Shown piece by piece: positions 8,758-18,426 of a stretch of DNA of 64,000 bases; the first letter of the stretch is position 1, and the number at the start of each line of letters is the position of its first letter. This DNA comes from DASXTB01 sp036505615 (GTDB lineage Bacteria > Acidobacteriota > UBA6911 > JACQSX01): the NCBI GenBank assembly GCA_036505615.1, contig DASXTB010000409.1, positions 16,199 to 80,198 on the forward strand. The letters are read 5' to 3'. The notes beneath the pieces were generated by a model, which was not told the DNA's origin, made no database searches, and worked only from the letters and a program-made list of their open reading frames with translations. The position numbers and the translations under genes are program-made.

Positions 8758-10014
8758 TCACCGATAGAAAACTACCCGATCGCCACTCTCGCACTTTCGA
8801 AATCGGTCTATCCATTCAACGCACTGCTCCGCGTTGGCCGCCTGACGCACATCTATATGATTCGTGCCGTCCAGGTTTTGGCGAATAAAAGATTGCAGGA
8901 CATGCGTTTCCCACCGCTCCTCCAAAGTTAGGTCCGAGAAATACACTCTCCCGATGTCAGCAATAAGTTTCTTTCGTTGGTCGCTTCGACCGCTGTACCG
9001 AAAATCGCCGCCAAATTTGCCGCCTCGCATGAAAAACAGTCGCACTGCGTTCTTCTTCTCTGATGGAAGCACCAGAATTAAGTCGGACGCGCGGTAATAC
9101 TCGGCTTGGCGCTCCCGCACTTCGAGCTGGAAGTTGACTTCAGGTCGCCACCTTTCGATGGCGCGGGCTTCTTCCAGAAATGCCTCCAATTCGCTGCCCA
9201 GAGACTGAAAATCCAATGAGTAGAGCCGCTGATGGATGCGCTGCAATTTTTCATCCCACAATTCACAAGAAACGAAATAGCTGCGAATGCGCCTGTTCAG
9301 GTTCTTACTTTTTCCTACGTAGAAGACCCTTCCCCTCTGGTCGCTCATCCAGTAAATTCCCGGGGTCTCGGGAATTGCCGCCAGCCATTCGGCCGAGAAC
9401 CCGAAGCGACTGAAATCAATCTCACTGCGGCCGTCAACCAGCGTTTGCACTCGCTTCAAACCGCAGTTGTCGTCCAAAAACTGTACCGCATCACCCAGGA
9501 GGGCAGCGATTTGGTCCGTATTGGCTGGTTCCCGGAAGGTGCTACCCAGGCGCGCGGCAACTTCGGCCAGAGTTACTCGCCGCGCTGCTTTGCTGCGATT
9601 TGGAAACGCCGCGCGCCACAGTTCCTGAAACTCCCAGGCGCGGCAGTCCGCATCAGGCAGCCAGCCGGCTAACCGGCTCAGCAGATCGAGTGCAACACGC
9701 AGATTGGGCCAGCATATGACGCAAGACTGCAGACAACGATGAAACTGGACCGGGCCGTCCGACGCGCCGGGCTGCCCGCCAGGAGCGCTGCGCCTATCAG
9801 GGTTGGAGACGAGCGAAAATGGAGAGTCATCCCAGTCCTGTGCGGAAAGACACAAGCCTTCGGGAACCACCAACCGGCATGCAGCATGGCAGACGGTTCC
9901 TCCAATCCAGAGTCGCGCCAGCAGTTCTTCCATAAATTGCCGTGTTCCAGGTATTTGTCGGCGCGTGGCCACAACGATGCTAAAATTCGCGGTTTGTTTT
10001 ATGAAAGAATCCAC
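8758..10014 (-). CDS. GIY-YIG nuclease-domain protein
   Basis: 418 residues if read from the GTG at 10014; an in-frame ATG at 9933 is an alternative. Residues 219-247 carry the GIY-YIG core: GIYWMSDQRGRVFYVGKSKN, then LNRRIRSYF with the catalytic arginine, and a candidate catalytic glutamate in ELEAFLEEARAIE near 280. The order is like the N-terminal domain of UvrC/Cho, which cuts DNA in nucleotide excision repair, but UvrC-type partner domains are absent. The first ~200 residues resemble no exonuclease I know and hold clustered cysteines (C42, C46, and C94-x3-C98-x2-C101), possibly a metal site. The proposed start overlaps by 14 bp the divergent start of the transporter gene. Confidence 0.72.
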   Translation of the reverse strand: MDSFIKQTANFSIVVATRRQIPGTRQFMEELLARLWIGGTVCHAACRLVVPEGLCLSAQDWDDSPFSLVSNPDRRSAPGGQPGASDGPVQFHRCLQSCVICWPNLRVALDLLSRLAGWLPDADCRAWEFQELWRAAFPNRSKAARRVTLAEVAARLGSTFREPANTDQIAALLGDAVQFLDDNCGLKRVQTLVDGRSEIDFSRFGFSAEWLAAIPETPGIYWMSDQRGRVFYVGKSKNLNRRIRSYFVSCELWDEKLQRIHQRLYSLDFQSLGSELEAFLEEARAIERWRPEVNFQLEVRERQAEYYRASDLILVLPSEKKNAVRLFFMRGGKFGGDFRYSGRSDQRKKLIADIGRVYFSDLTLEERWETHVLQSFIRQNLDGTNHIDVRQAANAEQCVEWIDRFRKCESGDRVVFYR

Positions 10015-10963
10015 CGATTACCCTGATTTCTCGAATGAGACAACTAATGCAGCTTCCGCGCTCCGGCGTAGGCGGCAACACTGGTTGGCTGACGGATGTT
10101 TTCTGCTTATCACATTCATCTGGGGCTTTTCCTTTGTAGTCGTCAAAAATGCTCTGCGCGAAGTGCCGATGTTCTATTTCAATGCGCTCCGCTTCGGCGT
10201 TGCTACTGTGATTCTGATTCCTTTTACATTCAGGCAATGGAGAGCCTGGAAGCCATCTATTCTTCCTGGATCGATTCTGGCAATGTTTCTTTATGTTGGG
10301 TTTGCATTCCAGACGGCGGGACTGAAGTACACCACGCCTTCTAAGTCAGCCTTCATTACTTCTTCCGCAGCCATCGCAGTCCCCATCTTTCTTTTTCTCT
10401 TCTTCAGGAAGAAGTCCGATCTTTCCGCGCTTCTAGGAGTTCTGGTCGCGTTCGCCGGTCTTTACCTTTTGAGTGTTCCCTCAAACAATTTTAATCTCAA
10501 CCATGGAGATACTTTGACCGCAATATGCGCCGCGGCCTGGTCGTTTCATATCATCTTCACGGGCCGTTTTTCTCCGTTTTATCCGTTGGCCGCGCTCGCC
10601 ACTTTTCAGATTGTCTTGGCCGGAATTGGTTTTTGGCTGACGGCGCTCGGCTCGAGTCAAATCGGGCCAGTACCTAGAACCGCCGTGCCGGCAATACTTT
10701 ACGGTGGCATACTGGCCACCGCTCTCTGCTTCGGGCTGCAGCTCTGGGCTCAGCGCCACACGTCGCCCACACGCGCCGGCCTGCTGCTGACAACCGAGCC
10801 GCTTTTTGCATCTGCCACCTCCTACTTCTGGACGGGAGAACGTCTCACCGGTCGCGAGGCCATCGGAGGAGCGCTGATCCTGGTCGCCGTCATTCTGGCC
10901 GAAGTTGGATATCAATGGCGCTTCCAGCATGGACGCTTCGCCGGCCAGGCAATCGATCTATGA
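10001..10963 (+). CDS. DMT-superfamily (EamA) drug/metabolite transporter
   Basis: 320 residues from ATG 10001; longer upstream readings overlap the GIY-YIG gene and are not supported. Ten hydrophobic helices fall into two EamA halves: CFLLITFIWGFSFVVVKNAL with the typical WG motif, FNALRFGVATVILIPF, and in the second half AILYGGILATALCFGLQLWA and EPLFASATSYFWTGERL. EamA proteins export amino acids or other metabolites across the inner membrane; the substrate is not predictable. A sequence like an extended -10 (TGCTAAAAT, 9978-9986) lies 15 bp before the start, suggesting a very short leader. It is divergent from the nuclease gene. Confidence 0.9.
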   Translation: MKESTDYPDFSNETTNAASALRRRRQHWLADGCFLLITFIWGFSFVVVKNALREVPMFYFNALRFGVATVILIPFTFRQWRAWKPSILPGSILAMFLYVGFAFQTAGLKYTTPSKSAFITSSAAIAVPIFLFLFFRKKSDLSALLGVLVAFAGLYLLSVPSNNFNLNHGDTLTAICAAAWSFHIIFTGRFSPFYPLAALATFQIVLAGIGFWLTALGSSQIGPVPRTAVPAILYGGILATALCFGLQLWAQRHTSPTRAGLLLTTEPLFASATSYFWTGERLTGREAIGGALILVAVILAEVGYQWRFQHGRFAGQAIDL

Positions 10964-11070
10964 TAAAATTGTTTTGTTCCATACTGGTGGCCGCACTTTT
11001 TTTAGACAACGTTTTCGCGGCCCCACGCGTATAAATTATAAATGGAAAATCTAAGCTTTTGGAGGAATCG

Positions 11071-12693
11071 ATGAATACGAAGACTTGGGGCGATATCATT
11101 CGGGAGCGCCGGGGCTTGGCCTTTTTGATGCTCCTGCTTACCCTGGCAATCGGTATCGCTATCGGAACTATTATCCAGCACGGCGCCAGCGCAAAGACGT
11201 TGCGCGACGTCCAGCAATTGAAGATTTCGGGAGAAGGCCAGCCTCTGGCGCTGGACAACCCCGTTTCTTTGCAAGAAGGTTTTTCCCGGGTGGCGCAAAC
11301 CGTCGGCCCGGCTGTTGTCAATATCAGCACCAAACAGGTGATCAAAGGCTCGACGCAGCGCAGGCGAAGTCCCAGGGGTGAAGCCCCTGACTTCTTTGGC
11401 GACGATCTATTTGACCGTTTCTTCGGTGCCATCCCCGACATGGACCGGGTCCAACACGGCCTCGGTTCGGGCGTGATTGTAGACAGTAGCGGCTACATTC
11501 TCACCAACCATCATGTCATTGCCAAAGTCGATAAGATCACAGTGAAGCTGAAGGATAGTGAAGAATTCAGCGCCCGTGTGATCGGGGACGATCCGGATGC
11601 GGACTTGGCAATACTGAAGATTGATGCCAAAAAAACACTCCCCTTTGCCAAGGTGGGAGACGCCGACAAGTTGAAGGTCGGAGATTGGGTGCTTGCCATC
11701 GGAAGTCCCTTCGCCCTTGATCAAACAGTCACGGCGGGGATCATTAGCGCCACTCACCGAACCATAGAGAGCGGAGGGGTGAATCCCTTTGGCGACTATC
11801 TCCAGACGGACGCGGCAATTAATCCCGGTAACAGCGGAGGGCCGCTGGTTAACATGCGCGGCGAAGTTGTCGGCATCAACTCTTTCATCACCAGCGGCAG
11901 CGGCGGCAACCTGGGCGTTGGTTTTGCCATCCCCAGCACTGTCTTTGTAAACAGTTACAACCAGCTTGTTACCAGAGGAAAGATGGAGCGCGGCTGGCTG
12001 GGAGTCACTATGAACGTGGCGCCCTTCACTCCGGAAATGGCAAAGTTCTTTGGACTTTCCGCCCGCCCTGATGGCGGATACGGAGTTCTGATCACTCAAC
12101 TGGTAGATGAGCAGGGAAAGCCATCCAAGACGGCTGGCCCGGCTTCCAAGGCTGGAATCAAGGAAGAAGACGTGATTGTCGAGTTTGATGGAAAACCGAT
12201 CAAGAATTCCTTCGACCTCAGGTCTGCTGTCGCCAACACGCCTCCCGGCAAGACCGTTCAGGTTAAGGTAATCCGCTTCGGTCAGACAAAAACCTTCAAC
12301 GTAAAATTGGAAGAGCGCGTTCTGAGACGGTCAGATCAGGAAGAGTCCATTTCGACCGATGAGCGTCAGGAACTGCCGCGCGACAAGGAGATTGGGCTGC
12401 AGATACGCGACCTGACTCCCTCTCAGGCGCAGCAGCTTAATATTGAAGATGGCGGCGGGGCGCTAATTGAGGACGTAAGGCCTGGAAGTCTAGCTGATGA
12501 TGCCGGTCTTGCAGCCAACTTTGCGATCGTGAAAGCCAATGGCAAACCGATTAAGTCGGCTCTTCAATTGAAAAACCTACTGAGTGGTTTGAGATCGGGT
12601 GAACCGGTAGTATTGAAAGTGGTTACTCCTCCTCCGCCGGGGCAGAGAGATGGCGCTCCGGGAGTTTTCTACACTTCTTTTGTGAAGCCTTAA
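11071..12693 (+). CDS. HtrA/DegP-type periplasmic serine protease with two PDZ domains
   Basis: 540 residues. Start is the ATG at 11071, with GGAGG five bases upstream. An N-terminal membrane anchor (LAFLMLLLTLAIGIAIG) precedes a trypsin-like domain. The triad is visible: His in ILTNHHVI (~146), Asp in DADLAILKI (~177), Ser in INPGNSGGPL (~254). Two PDZ domains follow: ERGWLGVTMNVAP to about 415, then EIGLQIRDLTPSQAQQ to the end, where GGALIEDVRPGSLADDAGL binds substrate ends. It degrades or refolds damaged envelope proteins. An AT-rich stretch at 11030-11042 (TATAAATTATAAA) may be its -10 region. An intrinsic terminator follows the stop. Confidence 0.95.
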   Translation: MNTKTWGDIIRERRGLAFLMLLLTLAIGIAIGTIIQHGASAKTLRDVQQLKISGEGQPLALDNPVSLQEGFSRVAQTVGPAVVNISTKQVIKGSTQRRRSPRGEAPDFFGDDLFDRFFGAIPDMDRVQHGLGSGVIVDSSGYILTNHHVIAKVDKITVKLKDSEEFSARVIGDDPDADLAILKIDAKKTLPFAKVGDADKLKVGDWVLAIGSPFALDQTVTAGIISATHRTIESGGVNPFGDYLQTDAAINPGNSGGPLVNMRGEVVGINSFITSGSGGNLGVGFAIPSTVFVNSYNQLVTRGKMERGWLGVTMNVAPFTPEMAKFFGLSARPDGGYGVLITQLVDEQGKPSKTAGPASKAGIKEEDVIVEFDGKPIKNSFDLRSAVANTPPGKTVQVKVIRFGQTKTFNVKLEERVLRRSDQEESISTDERQELPRDKEIGLQIRDLTPSQAQQLNIEDGGGALIEDVRPGSLADDAGLAANFAIVKANGKPIKSALQLKNLLSGLRSGEPVVLKVVTPPPPGQRDGAPGVFYTSFVKP

Positions 12694-12718
12694 AAGACTT
12701 TCACACCAGGAGCGGATT

Positions 12719-12746
12719 AAAAGGGCGGGATCCCCCGCCCTTTTTT
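12719..12746 (+). terminator. Rho-independent terminator after the HtrA gene
   Basis: A perfect 7-bp GC stem, GGGCGGG at 12723-12729 and CCCGCCC at 12734-12740, is followed by six T residues. Flanking A and T residues extend the stem. It begins 26 bp after the protease stop. Confidence 0.92.
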
Positions 12747-12904
12747 AGATTCTCCCGCGCTCGCTCACGCTCGCGGTACCGATTCTTCCTCACGTTCCAG
12801 GCCGAGCGGCGTCCCGTGCAAAAGAAATGCCATGGCGGGTCTCTGATCCTGTGAAACGGCGTGACAGAGGTCTGTGGCGCAAGATCCTCGGATAACTTGG
12901 AGAG

Positions 12905-13047
12905 TGTCTCAAGACAATGAACCACGGGGGACACTGGGAACACGGGGAGTTTAATGATTCCTTTAGCAATAAGATTTAGTGCTAATTTCGAAAGCCGTTG
13001 TGGTCCCCGTGTTCCCAGTGTCCCCCGTGGTTCATTGTCTTGAGACA
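12905..13047. repeat. Perfect 44-bp inverted repeat before the aldehyde dehydrogenase gene
   Basis: Arms 12905-12948 and 13004-13047 are exact reverse complements (TGTCTCAAGACAATGAACC inward to GGGAACACGGGGA), separated by 55 bp that contain no gene. Words such as ACACTGGGA and ACACGGGGA repeat within the arm. Confidence 0.93.
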
Positions 13048-13122
13048 GCCTCCTTGCCTCTTCCTCGATGACCCCTTAGACTGGTCGTTTCCAAGTAGTT
13101 TCTTGTTTCTGACTGAGAATCG

Positions 13123-14625
13123 ATGACCAGAGTACGTGCATTTAAAAACTTCATCGATGGGGAATGGATTGCCTGTCGTTCCGGTCAAACCTTCGAAAAC
13201 CGCAACCCGGCTGACCAGGACGATCTTCTGGGCCTGTTTCCGGATTCCTCAGCCGAAGACATCAACGACGCCGTCGAGGCGGCTGCTCAAGCTTACAGAA
13301 AGTGGCGGCTCTACCCCGCCCCCAAGCGCGCTGAGATTCTGTTCCGGGCGGCGGAAATTCTCGTCAAAAGGAAGGAAGAGTTCGCCCACGATATGACTCG
13401 CGAGATGGGGAAAATACTGAACGAAACTCGGGGCGACGTTCAGGAAGCCATCGATATGAGTTATTTCATCGCTGGCGAGGGGCGGCGCATGCAGGGCCAT
13501 ACTGTGCCTTCCGAACTGCCCAACAAATTCGCCATGTCGGTGCGCATGCCTCTGGGTGTCTGCGGGTTGATCACTCCGTGGAATTTCCCGATGGCAATCC
13601 CTTCCTGGAAAATGATTCCCGCCCTGGTATGCGGCAACACAGTCGTGATCAAACCTGCTGAGGACACTCCGCTGTCCGCTGTGAATTTTTGCCAGGCTCT
13701 TGCCGACGCCGGTATGCCCAAGGGTGTGGTAAACCTGGTTACCGGGCTTGGCCCTTCAGCAGGAGCTCCATTAGTGTGTCATCCCGCCACAGCGATGATT
13801 TCTTTTACCGGATCCACTGAGGTTGGACGCTCGGTGGCCGAGGCGTGCGCCCCTCATAACAAACCCCATCACCTGGAGATGGGCGGCAAGAACATCATTC
13901 TGATTATGGAAGATGCCGATATTGATTTGGCGGTGGAAGGCGCCCTCTGGGGAGGATTTGGCACCACCGGTCAGCGCTGCACGGCGGCCAGCAGGCTCGC
14001 CGTCCACAAGATAGTGTACAAGGAATTCACCAGGAAATTTGCGGATCGCGCCAGAAAGCTTCGCGTCGGCGACGGCCTGGATGAAGAGGTGGAGATGGGT
14101 CCGCTTATCAACGCTGCCCAACTGAAGACCGTGCAAGACTACGTTCGAGTAGGAAGAGACGAGGGCGCACGATTAATTTGCGGCGGCAGTGTGCTGCAAA
14201 AGGGACGTTTCAAGAAGGGCTTCTTTCATGAGGCCACCATCTTCGGGGACGCCGACCCGAAAATGCGCATTGCCCGCGAAGAGATTTTTGGACCTGTCGT
14301 GACGGTCTTGCCCATCAACAGCCTGGAGGAAGCTATCGAGATAGGAAATTCGGTCGAGTATGGCCTTTCTGCCTCTATTTACACGCAGGATGTGACTAAG
14401 GCTTTCATCGCCATGAGAGATATGTTCACTGGCATTTTCTACGTGAACGCTTCGACCATCGGCGCTGAAGTACATCTTCCATTCGGTGGAACGAAGGCCA
14501 CGGGTAATGGGCATAGAGAAGCGGGTCACGCGGCGCTGGACGTATTCTCCGAATGGAAATCTATTTATGTGGATTTCAGCGGGAAGCTGCAGAAAGCCCA
14601 AATCGATCAGATAGGGGAAATTTAG
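13123..14625 (+). CDS. NAD(P)-dependent aldehyde dehydrogenase
   Basis: 500 residues, the family norm. FIDGEWI at the N-terminus, [29 protein letters not shown] (cofactor loop), LEMGGKN with the general-base Glu (~252), and [12 protein letters not shown] with the catalytic Cys at about 286 are all present; EEIFGPVV and [17 protein letters not shown] close the fold. It oxidises an aldehyde to an acid. The GHREAG ending and overall pattern resemble semialdehyde dehydrogenases of amino-acid or sugar-acid breakdown, but the substrate is not assigned. Start ATG 13123 lacks a clear ribosome site. It stands alone between repeats, with a perfect inverted repeat upstream. Confidence 0.93.
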   Translation: MTRVRAFKNFIDGEWIACRSGQTFENRNPADQDDLLGLFPDSSAEDINDAVEAAAQAYRKWRLYPAPKRAEILFRAAEILVKRKEEFAHDMTREMGKILNETRGDVQEAIDMSYFIAGEGRRMQGHTVPSELPNKFAMSVRMPLGVCGLITPWNFPMAIPSWKMIPALVCGNTVVIKPAEDTPLSAVNFCQALADAGMPKGVVNLVTGLGPSAGAPLVCHPATAMISFTGSTEVGRSVAEACAPHNKPHHLEMGGKNIILIMEDADIDLAVEGALWGGFGTTGQRCTAASRLAVHKIVYKEFTRKFADRARKLRVGDGLDEEVEMGPLINAAQLKTVQDYVRVGRDEGARLICGGSVLQKGRFKKGFFHEATIFGDADPKMRIAREEIFGPVVTVLPINSLEEAIEIGNSVEYGLSASIYTQDVTKAFIAMRDMFTGIFYVNASTIGAEVHLPFGGTKATGNGHREAGHAALDVFSEWKSIYVDFSGKLQKAQIDQIGEI

Positions 14626-14731
14626 AGCGTGTAGCAGAGAAATTTGTAGCAATTAAATAGGAGGCGGATTACACAGAAACAACTACTATTTGGTGAAATC
14701 TTGTGCTCTCGGCAAAATTTGGCGCTGAACA

Positions 14732-14870
14732 GCCGACCACGTTCACGTTCACGAGCACGTCAACGTCCACGACTACGACCAATCGAATCGTGAGCGATTG
14801 TGTATTTTTCGTCCGCGTAGGCGTGGACGTGTTCGTGAACGTGAACGTGGTCGTTATCGGCTTTTATTGG
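14732..14870. repeat. CACGNN hexamer fold-back element, copy 2
   Basis: CCACGTTCACGTTCACGAGC and CGTCAACGTCCACGACTACG form one arm; GCGTGGACGTGTTCGTGAAC and GTGAACGTGGTCG the other. The loop has AATCGAATCGTGAGCGATTG, shared in reverse complement with 8253-8366. The rest of 14626-14976 holds no gene, only a weak AAGGACACGAAGGATACAAA array near 14920-14945. Confidence 0.9.
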
Positions 14871-14976
14871 TTTGCTGCTTTACCGCGCTAGGTCCCTTGG
14901 TGGTGAAGCTTTTTTCAGGCGACAAAGGACACGAAGGATACAAAGGCGCACCAAGGGTCCGCCCCGGTTGCGAGCC

Positions 14977-17436
14977 CTACTTCAGTTTTTTCTTCAAAAG
15001 TTTCTCCTGGCGTTTTTGCTCGTCGATGATCTCCTTGCGGGTGCGTTCCTCGATTCGCTTGTCCTGGCTCTGTTCCTTATCATTGACGAAATCATAGGCC
15101 CGCTTAAGGGCGCGACGGAACTCGCTGCTTACCGAGTCCGACTGCGGCACCGAGCCGACCACATGAGGGGTAATGAGAATAATCAATTCGCTGCGGCGAT
15201 GCTTCTTTTCTGTCGTTCCGAACAGCGCCCCCAGAATCGGCAAGTCACCGAGCAAGGGAACCCGGCTTCGGTCCAGCGTGTCGCTGTCGCTGATGATGCC
15301 TCCGATGGCAATGGTATGGCCATCCCGAACGACCAGCGAGGTCTCTACGTAATTGCGATTAATGGTTGGTGTCAGAGTCGATCCGACGGCGGAGCTGACT
15401 TCAATTGAGAGATCCATGGTTACCATTCCGGAAGCGCTGATACGCGGATTGAGCACCAAGGTGGTACCGGTGGGCCGAAATTGGATCTGATTCAGAAACG
15501 CGGCTGGATTGCCGCTGATCGCCGGATCTCCGAACGAAGAGGTCGTGACCGGAACATCCGCGCCGATATTGATGTTGGCCTGCTGCCCGTCGAGCGCCAG
15601 CAGGCGGGGCGCTTCCAGAATCCGGACGTTGGTCTTGGTGCGCAGCGCGTTCAAAGTCGCCTCGATTTCCCGCGATTCGCCGATGATAAATCGAGTTGCC
15701 GCGTTGAGCGCGCCCGAAGGAGTCTTTTTGTCACCCACCGACGCGGTCGTAGCAAGCGCCTGCTGCCGCTGCTCCAGGAAGGCGGCAATCCCGAAGGAGA
15801 GCTCATCGCGCAACTCGACGGAGTAAACCTTGGCTTCAATCAGGACCTGCCGGGGCAGCACGTCCAGTTGCTTGATGGTGCGCTCGATGTACTGATAGTC
15901 GGCTTCAGTGGACTGGATGATCAGGGAATTGTTGAATTCATTGACGATGATTTTTACATTTCCGCCCAAGAGTGAACCGCCGCCGGCCTGAGAGCGCTGC
16001 GAGATGGGGCGCCCCTCCAGATTCGGCGCCAGCGAGGACGTCAGTCCTCGCCGCGCTCCCATGCTCTCCTGGGGGCGGATCGAGGACGGCCGCTGCTGCT
16101 GCGGGTATTGCTGCTGTTGGAGCTGGCCCTCGGCGGTCGCGGCCGACGGCAGCCCTGAACCGTCGCTGTACAACTGGGACAGAATGTCGGCGATGTTTCC
16201 CGCGGTGGAGTTTTCGACCTGATAGACGAACGTTTGCACGTTCATTCCGCTCGAGGGCGAGTCAAGCTTTTCCAGCCACTTGTGTACTTCGTCCAGAACA
16301 TGCTGCGAATGCGCGATCACCAGAATTGAATTCAGCCGCTCGATGGGGATTAAATTTACACCGCTGCTGTCACTTCCGGCTCCAAATACGGCATTCAAAT
16401 CCTTGGCCACATCGGCGGCTCGGTTGTAGCGCACCGGAATAAGCTCGGTGGTGTTGATATCGAACAGTCTTGAATCGAGGAGCTCGATGATTTTCTTGAC
16501 CTTCTCAATGTTCGGCTTGAAGTCGGTGACGATCAGAATGTTCTTGGGATCATAGGAAAGGAGCGTCGCTCCTCCGGACATAAACTGCTGGATGATCGGA
16601 TTCATTTCCGACGTGGGGATGAACTCAAGCGGAATGATGACGGTCACCAATCCCTTTTCGTCCCCCAGGCTTGTAGGCCCCTGTACGGAGAGAACGCGTG
16701 GTTCTGCGGGAGCGGAAGCTGCGCTGCTCGGCGGCGGCGTTGTTCCCGAAGCAGGCTTTGGGGGAGGGGTGACAACCTCCGTCTTCTTCTTCAAATCGAG
16801 CAGGATTTCGTGGGGAGTCTTTATTCCCTCGGCAATGGGCACGATCAGATAAATGTCGCCCGACTTAACGACGGCGGCGTTGTTCAGTTTCAGGATCAGT
16901 TCCAGCGTTGAAAAGAGATCCTCACGTTTGATGGGCTTTGATGTCTGGATGTTGACCGTTCCATTGACCCCCGGATCAACCATGTAGCTGTAGCCCAGTT
17001 CTTTCATAATGACGTCGATGACTGTCGTCAGGGGGGCGTTGGAGAAGAGGAGGTTGACGCCTGCGGCCGAAGGCTGGACCTGGGTGATCACCGGACCGGT
17101 TGGCCTTGGCTGCTGCTGCTGTGGTTGCTGCGGCACGGACTGTTGAACCTGGCCCGGTGGCGGAAGCTGTACCGGCGCCCGCGAAGATTTAATACCGCCG
17201 ATGATCCCTTCCAGGCCCTCGGTATTGATGGGCGTCTGCCGAGGGTCAGCAGCCGGCACGATTACGGTCCGGTTCTGGCGCGTCGTGGTTTTCTGTTGCT
17301 GGGCCAGCATTTCGGGAAGCGCCTCCGCTTGCGCCGCCGGAGCCAGGAGAAATGCGGCTGCAGCCACCAGCATCAAGGCGGATGTCTTCGCAGCATTCCA
17401 GGTTTTGGATCTCGAAGAAAGATTGTCCAGGATCAC
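14977..17436 (-). CDS. gspD: Type II secretion outer-membrane secretin
   Basis: 819 residues with a signal peptide (ALMLVAAAAFLLAPAAQAEA). After a Gln/Pro-rich linker comes an N0-type domain (LLFSNAPLTTVIDVIMKEL) and three N1-N3 type domains; one shows LIPIERLNSILVIAHSQHVL and another FVYQVENSTAGNIADILSQL. A second Gln-rich linker separates the last N domain from the C-terminal secretin barrel. The barrel shows VLIEAKVYSVEL and the secretin signature VPLLGDLPILGALFG, then SELIILITPHVV. It forms the outer-membrane gate for folded proteins. It is the last gene of the gsp cluster, 144 bp after the gspC-like gene. No pilotin gene is visible. Confidence 0.95.
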   Translation of the reverse strand: MILDNLSSRSKTWNAAKTSALMLVAAAAFLLAPAAQAEALPEMLAQQQKTTTRQNRTVIVPAADPRQTPINTEGLEGIIGGIKSSRAPVQLPPPGQVQQSVPQQPQQQQPRPTGPVITQVQPSAAGVNLLFSNAPLTTVIDVIMKELGYSYMVDPGVNGTVNIQTSKPIKREDLFSTLELILKLNNAAVVKSGDIYLIVPIAEGIKTPHEILLDLKKKTEVVTPPPKPASGTTPPPSSAASAPAEPRVLSVQGPTSLGDEKGLVTVIIPLEFIPTSEMNPIIQQFMSGGATLLSYDPKNILIVTDFKPNIEKVKKIIELLDSRLFDINTTELIPVRYNRAADVAKDLNAVFGAGSDSSGVNLIPIERLNSILVIAHSQHVLDEVHKWLEKLDSPSSGMNVQTFVYQVENSTAGNIADILSQLYSDGSGLPSAATAEGQLQQQQYPQQQRPSSIRPQESMGARRGLTSSLAPNLEGRPISQRSQAGGGSLLGGNVKIIVNEFNNSLIIQSTEADYQYIERTIKQLDVLPRQVLIEAKVYSVELRDELSFGIAAFLEQRQQALATTASVGDKKTPSGALNAATRFIIGESREIEATLNALRTKTNVRILEAPRLLALDGQQANINIGADVPVTTSSFGDPAISGNPAAFLNQIQFRPTGTTLVLNPRISASGMVTMDLSIEVSSAVGSTLTPTINRNYVETSLVVRDGHTIAIGGIISDSDTLDRSRVPLLGDLPILGALFGTTEKKHRRSELIILITPHVVGSVPQSDSVSSEFRRALKRAYDFVNDKEQSQDKRIEERTRKEIIDEQKRQEKLLKKKLK

Positions 17437-17580
17437 TTTTGAGCTCCTACTGTGCGTTCACTCTTGTTGCCGGTGTTCATTCTCTGAACGGATACAACGC
17501 GTCCCCCGCGAGCCCCGATGTTTTCAGCGCAAGCCTGCCGACACAATGTGAATTGCGCCTTCGAAATTTGACATTTTCCT

Positions 17581-18420
17581 TTAGTTTCGCCTCGGTCGCT
17601 GGATGCGGCCAAATGGAGTGTCCATGTAACCCGGTTGCTGTGGAGAGGTCGGTTGTCGCAGACCGGGGTTAGTGGCCGAATTTCCCATCGTATTGCTGCC
17701 GGCAGCGCCGGTGCGCGCCGCTGCGGCTGTGCGTCCTGCTCCGGCGGCGCCTCCGACGGTTCCAATCTGAACGGACGGAGCGGCTCCGGGCGCAGGCATG
17801 CCGCCGGGTTGCGTGGCTGCGATTGCGGCCACTTTCTTGGCCCCTTTTCCGCCTATGGAAACAACGTTGGTCTGCAGTACCTGTGCCACGGCAACTTTGG
17901 TTCTGGGCGAAGCCTCGCTGCCCATTTCTATCGTCTCGGTGACGCCTCCCGGCCAGGTGAACACGAGCGCATCCGGACGAATATCGGTCACCTTGCCGTG
18001 GATCATCAGCGTATCGCCTACCTGCACGGTGCGGCTCTGAGGCGCTGCTCCCTGCTGCGGCTCCTGGATGAAGGCAATCTTCTTATCCAAAATCATTGTC
18101 ACTCCCACCAGTATCGGTTTGCCGGGCATCAGCGGAGGCGGAGGCGGCGCTTGGACGTTGGAGACAGGCATAGTTTCGGTGCGATTAGGGCAGAAAAGAT
18201 TGCGCTCGAAGACAACGTTGTAGACTCCGGCCTGCGGAAGTGGAAGCGACGCATTGATGGGCTGCTGCGTGCTCGCGGGAAGTTTGCCGGCCTTGCCCGG
18301 CCTGATTTTGGTTACGTCGTTGGTCCGGCGATAGGTGTGCCACTCTGACCTCACCACAGTGACGACCACAACGACCAGCAGCAGCAATATTATGTTTATC
18401 AATATTAGCTTGCGCTTCAT
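17581..18420 (-). CDS. gspC: Type II secretion inner-membrane protein C / PilP-like
   Basis: 279 residues: a single N-terminal helix (LILINIILLLLVVVVVTVV), a linker, then NVVFERNLFCPNR, PILVGVTMILDKKIAFIQEP and VQVGDTLMIHGKVTDI, the homology-region pattern of GspC and PilP that contacts the secretin. The C-terminal third is Ala/Gly/Pro-rich low-complexity sequence without the PDZ domain of classical GspC. The stop of the gspM-like gene is 6 bp upstream, so the two are co-translated. Assignment to C rests on position and the homology region; a PilP label is equally defensible. Confidence 0.72.
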   Translation of the reverse strand: MKRKLILINIILLLLVVVVVTVVRSEWHTYRRTNDVTKIRPGKAGKLPASTQQPINASLPLPQAGVYNVVFERNLFCPNRTETMPVSNVQAPPPPPLMPGKPILVGVTMILDKKIAFIQEPQQGAAPQSRTVQVGDTLMIHGKVTDIRPDALVFTWPGGVTETIEMGSEASPRTKVAVAQVLQTNVVSIGGKGAKKVAAIAATQPGGMPAPGAAPSVQIGTVGGAAGAGRTAAAARTGAAGSNTMGNSATNPGLRQPTSPQQPGYMDTPFGRIQRPRRN

Positions 18421-18426
18421 TACCGT

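Noticed and set aside
14798..15097. Open frame beginning with an Arg-rich segment like that upstream of the propeller gene
   Set aside because: Both come from copies of the same CACGNN element; the similarity is of the repeat, not of a protein family.
15972..16442. Open frames antisense to gspD and similar long antisense frames in the arginine and NHL genes
   Set aside because: They mirror strong coding sequence on the other strand and have no family resemblance or ribosome sites.
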